From Defluviitaleaceae bacterium (lineage in GTDB: Bacteria > Bacillota > Clostridia > Lachnospirales > WQUN01): 64,000 bases of DNA. Below are positions 43,673 to 51,797 of this stretch, one piece after another. The first letter of the stretch is position 1. Every line of letters starts with the position of its first letter. The notes beneath the pieces are model-generated. The model saw only the letters and a program-made list of their open reading frames with translations, was not told the DNA's origin and ran no database searches. The stretch spans positions 1 to 64,000 of the forward strand of contig WRLD01000012.1 of NCBI GenBank assembly GCA_009777845.1. Direction: 5' to 3'. The translations under genes and the position numbers were made by a program.

Positions 43673-44527
43673 TTAAAGCTGGTTTTTAAACCACGTTTCC
43701 TGCCGTTTTGCATAATTCCTAGTAGCCTGTTGAATTTTGGCAATCGCTTCCTCCTGGGTAAGCTCGCCGTCTATCAATTGTACCGTTTCTTTATAGCCTA
43801 TTCCTTGCATTGACGCAAGCCCCTTGCCGTATCCTTTTTCCAACAAGCCACGCACTTCTTCTACAAGCCCTGCCTCAAACATTCTAATAGTGCGTGCGTT
43901 TATACGCTCATATAGTTGTTTTCGTTCCATAGAAAGCAGAATAAGCTCGGTATCGTAGACAAGTTTTTTTTCCCTTTGCTCGGCGTTATGCTCCGAAAAT
44001 AGCTTGCCTGTGAGCTGGCAATACGCCAACGCCCGCGCCACGCGCTTTATATTGTTGGGGTGCAGAGTGGCGGCGTAGGCAGGGTCGGCGGCGGCGAGCT
44101 TGTTATGCACAAGCTCCGCGCCGTAAAGCCGAGCCTCGTCCTCTAGCCTTTGGCGGAGTGCGGCTTCCTGCGTATGCGCGGTATTTGAAAACTGCGCGCC
44201 GTAGATGACGGCGTTTATATAAAAGCCTGTTCCGCCTGCCAAAATGGGGGCTTTTTTGCGTGCGAAAATTTCCTCGATAAGGTCATAGGCACGCGCTTGA
44301 AATTCTGCGGCGGAAAAGCTCTGGTCTGGCTCGATTATACTAAGCATATGGTGCGGAATACCTGCCATTTCCTCCTGTGTCGGCTTGGCTGTGCCGATGT
44401 CCATGCCCTTGTAAACCTGCATAGAATCGGCGGAAATTACCTCGCCGTCTATTTTTTTTGCCAGCTCGATTGCGGCGGCGGTTTTTCCGCTTGCGGTCGC
44501 GCCTGCTATTACATAGAGCTTTTTCAT
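43673..44527 (-). CDS. miaA: tRNA dimethylallyltransferase MiaA
   Basis: A 284-residue enzyme adding an isopentenyl group to A37 of tRNAs reading U-starting codons. N-terminal P-loop IAGATASGKTAAA, then ISADSMQVYKGMDIGTAKPT, GGTGFYINAVIYG and PNNIKRVARALAYC. The C-terminal QATRNYAKRQETWFKN is typical. It is slightly shorter than the usual 300-315 residues. GAGGAAG precedes the ATG. Convergent with the signalling operon and divergent from murA, with an 87-nt shared promoter region. Confidence 0.96.
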   Translation of the reverse strand: MKKLYVIAGATASGKTAAAIELAKKIDGEVISADSMQVYKGMDIGTAKPTQEEMAGIPHHMLSIIEPDQSFSAAEFQARAYDLIEEIFARKKAPILAGGTGFYINAVIYGAQFSNTAHTQEAALRQRLEDEARLYGAELVHNKLAAADPAYAATLHPNNIKRVARALAYCQLTGKLFSEHNAEQREKKLVYDTELILLSMERKQLYERINARTIRMFEAGLVEEVRGLLEKGYGKGLASMQGIGYKETVQLIDGELTQEEAIAKIQQATRNYAKRQETWFKNQL

Positions 44528-44614
44528 TTTTTACCACTTCCTCGAAAATTCACGTTTACAGCCTGTGATACATATATTACCACATGTCTTTTATCTTGGG
44601 GAGATGTTAAGGCT

Positions 44615-45991
44615 ATGCGTCAGTACAAAATTTTAGGTGGGCAGCGATTGTCGGGCGAAATCGCAATCGGCGGCGCAAAAAACGCCGTTTTGCCGATTAT
44701 TGCCGCCGCCTGCCTAAACCAAAGCGAGGTTTATATACACAATTGTCCGCGCATTTCCGATGTGTTAGATTCTGTGGAAATTTTGGAATGTATCGGCTGT
44801 AGCGTCGAGTTTTTGGGAAATACGCTGAAAATAAGCTCCAGCGCGGGCTTAAAGTACGATGTTCCCGATGAATGTGCAACAAAAATGCGTTCCTCGATTT
44901 TGTTCCTGGGCGCGTTACTTTCGAGGGAAAAGCGAGCAAATCTCGCGCTTCCAGGCGGTTGCAGTATAGGCGAAAGAGCCATAGACCTGCATTTGCACGG
45001 CCTCGAATTGATGGGCGCGAAAATTACCAGAACCGAGGAAAAGCTGTTTTGCGAAACAGAGGGGCTAAGGGGCGCGAAAATCAATCTGGCGTTTGCGAGC
45101 GTAGGCGCGACAGAAAATCTGATGATTGCCGCCGTGAAAGCAAGGGGCGAAACAATTATCGAAAACGCCGCACGCGAGCCGGAAATCGTAGACCTTGCCA
45201 GATTCCTAAAAACGCTAGGCGCGAATATTCGCGGCGCGGGAACAAAAACGATTGTAATAAAAGGCGTAGACCGCCTTAATTCCCATGCCTCGCACGAAAC
45301 CATGCCCGACAGAATAGTGGCGGGTACGTATCTTCTCGCGGCGGCAATGACAGGCGGCGAAATCACGCTCGCGAACGTAAGACCCTTTGACCTCGCGCCG
45401 TTTGCGTCCTACCTCACGGAAATGGGGTGCAAGCTATACCCCGACGACAATTGCGTGTCGCTGGCCGCGCCAAAACGCCTTCTCGCCGTGCCGCGAATAA
45501 CGACCAAGGTTCACCCAGGCTTTCCCACCGATATGCAGGCGCAATTTGTCGCCGCGCTGTCTATCGCGGACGGCCAGAGCGAGGTCACGGAAACCATTTT
45601 TGAGGAACGCTACAAGCACGTACAGGAGCTACGCAAAATGGGCGCGGACATTCGTCTAACCGCCGACAAAAAAACCTTCATAACCAAGGGCGTGGAACGC
45701 CTGCACGGCGCGACAGTAACGGCGCATGACCTACGCTGCGGCGCGGCGTTGGTGCTTGCAGGGCTTGCCGCCGAGGGCGAAACGCTCGTAAAAGATGCGC
45801 AGTATGTAGAGCGTGGATATGCTAGCTTGGAGAGTGATTTAAGGTCGTTGGGCACGGAGATTTGTTTGGTTGGCGCGGGGGGAGAGGCGGTTTTTGGTGG
45901 GGGGGCTTTGGTGGGAGGGGCATCGCCCCTTTTCTCCGACTGTTCCTTGGTGGGAATGTCGCCGCGAAGCCTTGACAGCTTTCGCGTATAA
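44615..45991 (+). CDS. murA: UDP-N-acetylglucosamine 1-carboxyvinyltransferase with repeat-derived tail
   Basis: A 458-residue enzyme for the first committed step of peptidoglycan synthesis. Substrate-binding Lys in [10 protein letters not shown], catalytic Cys in [26 protein letters not shown] and [17 protein letters not shown] are all present. MurA is normally about 418 residues; here the last 35-40 (from about [12 protein letters not shown] to DSFRV) are encoded by a family D repeat, and the natural end is probably near [12 protein letters not shown] chose the ATG at 44615 from MurA alignment; GGGGAG lies about 12 nt upstream. The frame extends further upstream but overlaps miaA on the other strand. 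Confidence 0.95.
   Translation: MRQYKILGGQRLSGEIAIGGAKNAVLPIIAAACLNQSEVYIHNCPRISDVLDSVEILECIGCSVEFLGNTLKISSSAGLKYDVPDECATKMRSSILFLGALLSREKRANLALPGGCSIGERAIDLHLHGLELMGAKITRTEEKLFCETEGLRGAKINLAFASVGATENLMIAAVKARGETIIENAAREPEIVDLARFLKTLGANIRGAGTKTIVIKGVDRLNSHASHETMPDRIVAGTYLLAAAMTGGEITLANVRPFDLAPFASYLTEMGCKLYPDDNCVSLAAPKRLLAVPRITTKVHPGFPTDMQAQFVAALSIADGQSEVTETIFEERYKHVQELRKMGADIRLTADKKTFITKGVERLHGATVTAHDLRCGAALVLAGLAAEGETLVKDAQYVERGYASLESDLRSLGTEICLVGAGGEAVFGGGALVGGASPLFSDCSLVGMSPRSLDSFRV
45917..45934 (+). terminator. Family D hairpin terminator inside the murA 3' end
   Basis: GGGGC-ATC-GCCCC followed by TTTT, within the last 25 codons of murA. If it terminates efficiently, part of the murA transcripts would lack a stop codon. 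Confidence 0.5.
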
Positions 45992-46607
45992 GGTTGCGGT
46001 TAATCGTGGGGGGAGGTTTGGGTCGGCGTGTGGTGTTGTCTGGGAAAACGACTTAGGCAATACTTTACTGCTTGCTTGGTGGGAATGTCGCCTCGAAGCC
46101 TTAGGGAGGTTGTTCCTGTTCTTTGAGTGGTTGGTGGTGGGGGTGTTGCTACGGCAAACGCATGAAGCTAAAATGTGTGAATCAAACACGAATTTGGCGG
46201 ATTTAAGAGATTCAAGGGATTCACACGGATTTAACGGATTTTCACGGATTTTATCTAGCGTGTCTTTTTATCCGCGTAATCCGTGTAAACCCGTTAAATC
46301 CGTGTTTGATAGCCTTTTGTAGGGGACGGATTTATCCGTCCCGAGGTACGCACGTTCGTCAATTCGGGGACGGGCAACGTCCATTAAAGCAGAGCGAGGT
46401 AATCTCGGGACGGATAAATCCGTCCCCTACATTTAGGCGGATTCACGCAGATTTATGCGGATTCTTGCACGAACGAATCCGCATAAATCCGTGAAAATCC
46501 GCTGAATCCGTGTTTAATTCACACATTTCGGCTTCGTGCGTTTGTCGTGTAGCTTGACTGACTATAAGTCGCCGATAATTCGCCGAAGCTACCAAGCCGC
46601 TTTTGTA
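45992..46607. repeat. Repeat-filled gap: families E, D, A, B, A
   Basis: A family E hairpin (46033-46075), family D (46078-46105), a family A inverted array (46180-46310), a family B element (46319-46430) and a second family A array (46434-46520). The final part resembles the spacer at 15040 (CACATTT..GCTTCGTGCGTTTGTCGTG). No gene is supported. Confidence 0.8.
46319..46430. repeat. Family B palindromic element
   Basis: 112 bp standard copy, with core GTACGCACGTTCGTCAATTC. Confidence 0.9.
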
Positions 46608-47543
46608 TCAGTCATTCCCGCCCCCACGCACCAACGGCAGCCCACTATCAAACCCCCAGAACCCCTCTGCTTGCTTAACAAAAAAGTGAACATACGCCAA
46701 CCCGAGAACAACAACCAACGTACACAGCACGCCGCCCTCTACACCAAACGCGCCGCCGGTAAGCCACTTTGAGCCTGTAAGCTCGATTATTGCAAGGGAA
46801 GCAAAGCTCGAACCGCTTACGGGCATACCGTAAATAATGCCCGTAAACAAATTCCATGTGATGTGAAGGCCTATGGGTGCCCACAGCCTGCCAGTTTTCG
46901 CGAATAGATAGGAAAATAGTACGCCAAAAAGCGCGATATTGATAACTGGGAGCAACGCGATGTTATGGTTAAATAGGTGTATTAGCCCGAAGATTGCAGA
47001 CGGCACAAGTACAATAAGCCACTTGTTGCGTGTGGTTTTTAGTACGGTCATCATTGCGCCCCGCGTGAGAATTTCCTCGTAAATCCCCACGGAAAGGAAA
47101 ATGACGAACACATTCCAAACGGCGGGAGTGAAGATATTAGCGAGGTTAAGCTCTGTCAGCTGTGCCGCGCCTACCGCCAACAGGATAAGAACCACTAGCG
47201 ATGCTACGGCGATACCAAAAAGCAAGCCGAAGCCCATTTGCTTGAGGAATCCTGCCTTGTATAGCCCAATTTGTACAAACGGCCGATTATAGACAAGTTT
47301 GAACATCAACCACAGAAGCCCAATCATAAGCGCGCCTGCGAGTACGCGAAATAATGCCGTGCCAAAAACGGCGGCGAGAATTTGGTTGCCAAGGTCGGGG
47401 CTTCCGCCGATTTTTACCGCTAAAGAAGCGATAGCCTGTGTCAGCTCGGCTACACAAAACCAAGACGCATAATAAATTGCCATTATCAAGGCAAGCGCCC
47501 ACCCTGCGCGGATTTCGCCGTGCTTGTTTTTAAACAGTATCAT
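46608..47543 (-). CDS. CPBP-family intramembrane protease (Abi)
   Basis: About 311 residues with seven or eight hydrophobic helices. CPBP motifs are present: GIYEEILTRGAMM (Glu-Glu), FGLIHLFNHN (His) and the last helix APIGLHITWNLF (His). Family members cleave or process membrane peptides or lipids; the CAAX/bacteriocin-immunity name is historical. I chose the ATG at 47543, with GAGG 7 nt upstream; it begins 2 nt after the stop of the upstream regulator gene, so it is coupled to it. Confidence 0.9.
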   Translation of the reverse strand: MILFKNKHGEIRAGWALALIMAIYYASWFCVAELTQAIASLAVKIGGSPDLGNQILAAVFGTALFRVLAGALMIGLLWLMFKLVYNRPFVQIGLYKAGFLKQMGFGLLFGIAVASLVVLILLAVGAAQLTELNLANIFTPAVWNVFVIFLSVGIYEEILTRGAMMTVLKTTRNKWLIVLVPSAIFGLIHLFNHNIALLPVINIALFGVLFSYLFAKTGRLWAPIGLHITWNLFTGIIYGMPVSGSSFASLAIIELTGSKWLTGGAFGVEGGVLCTLVVVLGLAYVHFFVKQAEGFWGFDSGLPLVRGGGND

Positions 47544-47545
47544 TT

Positions 47546-48865
47546 TTAAACCTCGCAATCAAAATAATCAAACACGTCGCCGCCGTCATTTCGCCTAATT
47601 GCGGCGGCGATAAACGCCTTTGTGGTGTCCAGCGATTCGGCAAAATCGGAAACATAGCCGCCGCCCGCGCTTTTTAGCTCCTTTAGCTTATAAAACAGCG
47701 CGTCCTGCGACACAGCGGTAATCGCATCCATTTCGCTGGCAAAGTCGAAAATGCCCTTTCTGAGATAGGCGTACGCCTCGTCCACAGATTTTACCGCCAT
47801 CAGCTTGGACAGTGCCAGCGAGTCTATGTTCATTTTTTCAAGGCTGTTTGCCCTTGATGTCGCGGCAATATTTAAACCAACAATGACACCTAGTATTATT
47901 TTGTTGATTAGCCCCTGCTTTAAATCCTTGCGAGCCTTGAATACCTCGAATATCTCGTCCAGCATTTTGGTGGCGGTTTCCGTATCGCCGTCCATGGTCG
48001 CCTCAATCAGCCGCTGTTCCTTGTGCTTGGGGTAGGCGTATTCTATGTCGCTTGTGCCTAGGCAGTCGGCGTGGATAACGCTATTGTAGCCGAATACGTG
48101 CGTGGCGTTGCAGGCGCGGGCGGCTTCCTTGCGGCAAACGGCCAGGTCGCCTGTTTTCATTCTCATTCGGCTTATTCCGATTGAAAACATGGCGTTTGTT
48201 TCCTTTAGCAAGCTAAGGCGCAGCTCGTTTGCTATGGAAACGGCTTGCTCCTTGCTAGGCGATTTATCCAGTATTAGGCAGAAGCTGTCCCTATCGTAGG
48301 GCAACACATATGTGATTTTTAGCTCTGTAGCGGCTTTTTTTAGGGCTTTTAGGGTTTCCTCGCGGTATGCGTCCACGGCGATGTTGAAAATGACGTACCC
48401 TGGTTCCCATAAAAACGAGCGTGACAATAAAACCGCCGCGTCCTCGCTAGGCATAAAGTGGTTGCCTAGCAGGAATCGCAGGGTTTGCTCCCTTATTTCC
48501 TCAGAATCGGACACAGCCTCGGGCGGAATGGCAGTCATGCAATTTTTCAAGGCGGAATCAACGCTTTTTATAAGCGTAACACGCGTAATGCTCGACAAAA
48601 TGGGCGATATACGCAAGTCGCCGCCCACGATAATCAGCTTTACACGCGGAAAAAATATGTCCGTGGCTTTTAGCGTAAGCAGGGCTTCATTGTCAATTAA
48701 ATTTGCCGCGCATAGTACAATGTGTACCTTTTCTCGTGTCAACAAATAGACCATTTCGGACAGGCTGTCGCACTCCGGCAGGGCTGTAAATCCGCGCTTA
48801 CTTACCTGCGACCGCCACGCCGCGCCCTCGGCCTTGTCCTGGTTGGCTACAAGAACACCTAGCAT
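47546..48865 (-). CDS. Pseudo-receiver regulator related to YesN-type response regulators
   Basis: About 439 residues. The N-terminal 110 residues look like a receiver fold (LGVLVANQDKAEG, then VHIVLCAANLIDNE and VTLIKSVDSAL), but the phospho-acceptor Asp is missing from the expected strand (LCAA). The middle (about 170-280) contains the DSFCLILDKS and MFSIGISRMRMKTGDLAVC segments found between receiver and AraC-type helix-turn-helix in YesN-like proteins. No AraC helix-turn-helix follows; the C-terminus is helical. It may act by protein contacts rather than DNA binding. GAGGGGGG lies upstream of the ATG at 48865. Same strand as the ATPase-like gene 11 nt upstream. Confidence 0.65.
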   Translation of the reverse strand: MLGVLVANQDKAEGAAWRSQVSKRGFTALPECDSLSEMVYLLTREKVHIVLCAANLIDNEALLTLKATDIFFPRVKLIIVGGDLRISPILSSITRVTLIKSVDSALKNCMTAIPPEAVSDSEEIREQTLRFLLGNHFMPSEDAAVLLSRSFLWEPGYVIFNIAVDAYREETLKALKKAATELKITYVLPYDRDSFCLILDKSPSKEQAVSIANELRLSLLKETNAMFSIGISRMRMKTGDLAVCRKEAARACNATHVFGYNSVIHADCLGTSDIEYAYPKHKEQRLIEATMDGDTETATKMLDEIFEVFKARKDLKQGLINKIILGVIVGLNIAATSRANSLEKMNIDSLALSKLMAVKSVDEAYAYLRKGIFDFASEMDAITAVSQDALFYKLKELKSAGGGYVSDFAESLDTTKAFIAAAIRRNDGGDVFDYFDCEV

Positions 48866-48876
48866 GTTATCCCCCC

Positions 48877-49434
48877 TCAAAATTCCGCAGTTACAATCAT
48901 TTCTACCTTATTATTCCTCACGCCGATGACTACGTCCTTAGCAATGCTTGCGATTATGGATTTTTCCAGTTCGTCCCATTGCTCCTGCTTGGCGTGCGTG
49001 TTCATCTCGTCTTGATATTCCGTAAACGAGAAAAAGGATATTAGCCCCATACTGTCATAATATGGAACAAGCCCTTGGTCGTACGTAGCATCATTCAAGA
49101 CAAGCGTTTCAAAAACATCGGTAATTTTGCCAAAGAATCCCTTAGCCGCTTCATTTTTTCCGCTACTGGAAAGGGATAGCATTTTTTCCTTTTGCTCGCC
49201 GTTTACAAAGGTGTCTACCTTTAGGTTTAGCGTAAAGGTATTTCCCTTGCTTTCGACAAAAAATTCATACTCTATGCCCGAAAACAAACGCACGGTAAGC
49301 CCTAGCATTTCCTCCGCAAGCAAGCGTAGCTTGTCCGTGTGGGCGTGCTGTAGTCCGCAGAAATTGCCGATTTTTTCGACCTCGGACAAGATTCCTGCGA
49401 TTCCGTTTTTTTCGGTATAAATGTCAGATACCAT
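48877..49434 (-). CDS. Degenerate anti-sigma-type GHKL-like protein
   Basis: About 185 residues. The N-terminal HTDKLRLLAEEMLGLTVRLF resembles the RsbW N-box helix, but the Asn that coordinates Mg-ATP is absent. A Gly-rich lid is also not evident; KGFFGKITDVFETL follows. The C-terminal 40 residues (DELEKSIIASIAKDVVIGVR) are helical. It is probably a non-catalytic binding partner. ATG at 49434 chosen because GAGGG lies 8 nt upstream; GTG at 49443 is an alternative. In an operon with the pseudo-receiver and CPBP genes downstream. Confidence 0.65.
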   Translation of the reverse strand: MVSDIYTEKNGIAGILSEVEKIGNFCGLQHAHTDKLRLLAEEMLGLTVRLFSGIEYEFFVESKGNTFTLNLKVDTFVNGEQKEKMLSLSSSGKNEAAKGFFGKITDVFETLVLNDATYDQGLVPYYDSMGLISFFSFTEYQDEMNTHAKQEQWDELEKSIIASIAKDVVIGVRNNKVEMIVTAEF

Positions 49435-49454
49435 GTTTTTCACCCTCTAATCCT

Positions 49455-50381
49455 TTATCTTACAGGAAAATCAAAAAAAGTGTCGGGATATGGCTCGTCG
49501 TCAAGGGTATAATGCCACCATTCCTCGTCATAAATCCTAAAGCCTGCGTCCACCATTGCATTCTTGAGAATTAGGCGGTTGCTTGCTTGTTCCTCGGTGA
49601 TAAGGTCGGTTTCGTGATGTGAAGCAAGCCCAAAAAAGTCGAACGGCGTACCCATGTCCACCTCTTTGCCCGTCAACAGCTCAACAAGGGTCAAGTCGAT
49701 TGTGCTTCCCCGCGAATGTCCCGAACGCTCGGCTATGTAGCCATCGGGGATAATGCGGTCTTTGGCTATATCTGGATAAAAATATTCCTTTGTGGCAACA
49801 TCGTCTGGGTCTGCCGCCCAACGCACAAAATGGTCAACCGCGCCCTGCGGCCTGTACGTGTCAAACACCTTGATTGCGTAGCCCTGCGCCTGTAGCTCTG
49901 CGTTGACTTGTTTTAGTGCCTCGGCGGCGGGTTCGGTGATAATGGCGCGCGGCGCGAGATAGTCGTCAACACGCGCCCCAACAAAGTTATACGTGCTGAA
50001 GTAGCGGATTTCGAGGATAGCGTCGGGGACTGCATCTGTTACGTAAACGAAGCCTTCTGGTAGGGGGGTGGGGGTGGTTTGTTGTGATTGTTCTGGTTGC
50101 GTTGTTTGTGTTGTTTGTTCTGTTTGTCCTGTTTGTGTGGTTTGTCCTGTTTGTTCCGTTTGTTCTGATTGTTCAGATTGCGTTGTTTGTTCTGTTTGTG
50201 CCGCTTGTTCTGATTGCGTTGTTTGTTCCGTTTGTACCGCTTGTTCTGTTTGTGGTGATTGTGCCACTTGCGACACTTGTTCCGTTTGTGGCGTACAGCT
50301 TGCGAATAACAAGAGCATAACAGCTAAGGCAGCCGTTAGCTTGATACCCATTGTTACAATGCTTCTTTTTTGTTTACTCAT
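49455..50381 (-). CDS. Lipoprotein D-Ala-D-Ala dipeptidase (VanX/DdpX-like)
   Basis: About 308 residues. Signal peptide and lipobox LLFASC (about residues 24-29), then a long Gln/Thr/Glu-repeat linker (about 35-95), then an M15D dipeptidase with SGHSRGSTIDLT (zinc His/Asp) and EEWWHYTLDDE (catalytic Glu and zinc His). It should hydrolyse D-Ala-D-Ala outside the membrane. No vanH or vanA is nearby, so wall-dipeptide recycling is more likely than glycopeptide resistance. I chose the ATG at 50381 because GCAGGAGG lies upstream; an in-frame ATG at 50471 is inside the shared leader. Confidence 0.92.
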   Translation of the reverse strand: MSKQKRSIVTMGIKLTAALAVMLLLFASCTPQTEQVSQVAQSPQTEQAVQTEQTTQSEQAAQTEQTTQSEQSEQTEQTGQTTQTGQTEQTTQTTQPEQSQQTTPTPLPEGFVYVTDAVPDAILEIRYFSTYNFVGARVDDYLAPRAIITEPAAEALKQVNAELQAQGYAIKVFDTYRPQGAVDHFVRWAADPDDVATKEYFYPDIAKDRIIPDGYIAERSGHSRGSTIDLTLVELLTGKEVDMGTPFDFFGLASHHETDLITEEQASNRLILKNAMVDAGFRIYDEEWWHYTLDDEPYPDTFFDFPVR

Positions 50382-50471
50382 TTTGTTCCTCCTGCTTTTT
50401 TGATTTTTTGATTCGCGCTTGGCGATGATTCGCCCTCGGCGATTTTTCTTTGCATGTGTGACTTTACACAC
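50382..50471 (-). promoter_or_regulatory. Conserved 5' leader with doubled TCGCC-type hairpin
   Basis: On the minus strand: GTGTG-taaagt-CACAC, AAAAA, TCGCC-GAG-GGCGA (50430-50442), a second TCGCC-AAG-CGCGA copy (50413-50425), AAAAAATCAAAAAAG, then AGGAGG. The duplicated hairpin is unique to this copy. Confidence 0.6.
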
Positions 50472-50599
50472 TGTACACTATCGTTATCTTCCACACTGTA
50501 CTGTACCATATTGTAATGTATTGTAGCAAGCCCTGTATAAAAATAAACGCGACAAACACATGGACGGCAAAAGCGTGTAATTTCTTCGGCTTAAAAAGG

Positions 50600-50710
50600 T
50601 GATTAAACGCAGATTTAGCGGATTCACGCAGATTTACGCGGATTTTCCCACGAGCCAATCCGCGTAAATCCGCTAAATCTATGTTTAATTTACACATTTT
50701 GGCTCCATGT
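50600..50710. repeat. Family A inverted array
   Basis: AACGCAGATTTAGCGGATTC faces CGCTAAATCTATGTTTAAT across a GATTTTCCCACGAGCCAATC centre. The rest of the 50472-50770 stretch shows nothing coding. Confidence 0.8.
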
Positions 50711-50777
50711 ACTTGTCGTGTAAAAATAAAAAGCAGGCCTACAAGCCTACGGTGAAAATATTTAGAATTATAGCAAT

Positions 50778-50806
50778 TTGAATAATACATGATGCTAGTG
50801 TATAAT
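50778..50806 (+). promoter_or_regulatory. Strong sigma-A-type promoter
   Basis: TTGAAT and a perfect TATAAT, 17 nt apart. The downstream transcript would include a 32-residue frame (50827) and possibly the lipoprotein gene at 51092. Confidence 0.6.
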
Positions 50807-50826
50807 GTTGGCAAGGGGTAGTGCAA

Positions 50827-50925
50827 ATGCCACTGACACTAATACCAATTTACAACCTAAATACAGCTAATAAACTTGTCTTTTTACCGCAATACTTCGT
50901 CGCAAAAAACCTTGCGTACTCCTAG
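50827..50925 (+). CDS. Possible 32-residue peptide or 5' gene remnant
   Basis: A short frame MPLTLIPIYNLNTANKLVFL.., ending AKNLAYS. It is supported by a strong promoter 20 nt upstream and AAGGGGT before the ATG. No family recognised. A family E repeat begins soon after the stop codon, so it may be the start of a gene cut off by repeat insertion. Confidence 0.35.
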   Translation: MPLTLIPIYNLNTANKLVFLPQYFVAKNLAYS

Positions 50926-50939
50926 CACGCATCGATTTT

Positions 50940-51003
50940 TGGTCAGCGTGCGACATTGCCTAAGAAAACCACTTAAACAACACCTTACTACCTGCTTATC
51001 CCA
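50940..51003. repeat. Family E hairpin element
   Basis: TTGCCTAAGAAAACCACTTA with AACAACACCTTACTACCTGC following; a stem of about 10 bp around AAAACCA. Related copies are nested at 5911 and free at 46033. Confidence 0.7.
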
Positions 51004-51091
51004 CGCCTTGCACCAAAAATCCGCACAATCCCAGTACCGTTTTCAACTTAAACAACCATAGTATATTTTTACGTCAATAGGAGTTAGGTCT

Positions 51092-51739
51092 ATGAAAAAA
51101 ATCTTAATTCTGAAACTTATGCTGTTACTTGTCGTTTCCTGCACTCCAGTCAAAAACACAACCACCACAGAGAATAGCGAATATCCGCCGTCCTTACAAG
51201 CAGAACTACCTACATTTGACCCATTAGAGCCTACAGGGTGGGACGTATTGCACGATGTAATAGACTTAGAGCAGGCTAGAGAATTTATTTTTAACAAGGG
51301 TAAAAATATTGTCCACGAGGTAGATTCCTTTATTGCAGGGTTTGACCTAGGCATGACGTTAGACGAAGCTGTTTTGAATTTCCAAAATGAAGAATATACT
51401 GAAAATATCATAGATAATGCGGGTTTTACTAGCAAAGAAGTTACGTTCGGCGGCATAACATTGACGTTTTGGGACATTGGCTTTGACGATGAATGGATTA
51501 TAATGGCTATAGACGTATTTGGCACAGAGCTTGAAACAGCGAGAGGGCTTCGTGTGGGTGATACGGCAGAAAAGGTGTTTGACTTGTATGGGACACCAGT
51601 AGCTGTCGTTGATGCGGATAATCCGTGGCTTCCAAACGCTTGGCAATATCGCAGGGAACTGGGAGATATATACATTACCTGCAATATTACGGTAGTCGAT
51701 GGTGTCGTTCAGCGAATCCGATTTAATGGGTTTCCTTGA
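51092..51739 (+). CDS. Putative lipoprotein, unknown family
   Basis: A 215-residue protein with signal peptide and lipobox LVVSC at about residue 17. The mature part has two similar stretches, FDLGMTLDEAVLNFQN and RGLRVGDTAEKVFDLYGTP, the G-[LM]-x-[LV]-[GT]-x-[TS]-x-[ED]-x-[VA] pattern seen in periplasmic and lipoprotein domains of the SmpA/BLIP-like type. GGAG lies upstream of the ATG. It is 58 nt upstream of a GH9 gene on the same strand. Function not known. Confidence 0.8.
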   Translation: MKKILILKLMLLLVVSCTPVKNTTTTENSEYPPSLQAELPTFDPLEPTGWDVLHDVIDLEQAREFIFNKGKNIVHEVDSFIAGFDLGMTLDEAVLNFQNEEYTENIIDNAGFTSKEVTFGGITLTFWDIGFDDEWIIMAIDVFGTELETARGLRVGDTAEKVFDLYGTPVAVVDADNPWLPNAWQYRRELGDIYITCNITVVDGVVQRIRFNGFP

Positions 51740-51797
51740 GAATATAGATGTATAGCTATAAAAGAAATTCTACACAAGTATAGACAGGAGCATATAT

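Noticed and set aside
49455-50381. Vancomycin resistance determinant
   Set aside because: Only the VanX-like dipeptidase is present; no vanH, vanA or two-component vanRS genes adjoin, and the protein is a lipoprotein.
50068-50403. Cys/Val-rich plus-strand frame
   Set aside because: Shadow of the Gln/Thr repeat linker of the VanX-like lipoprotein on the other strand.
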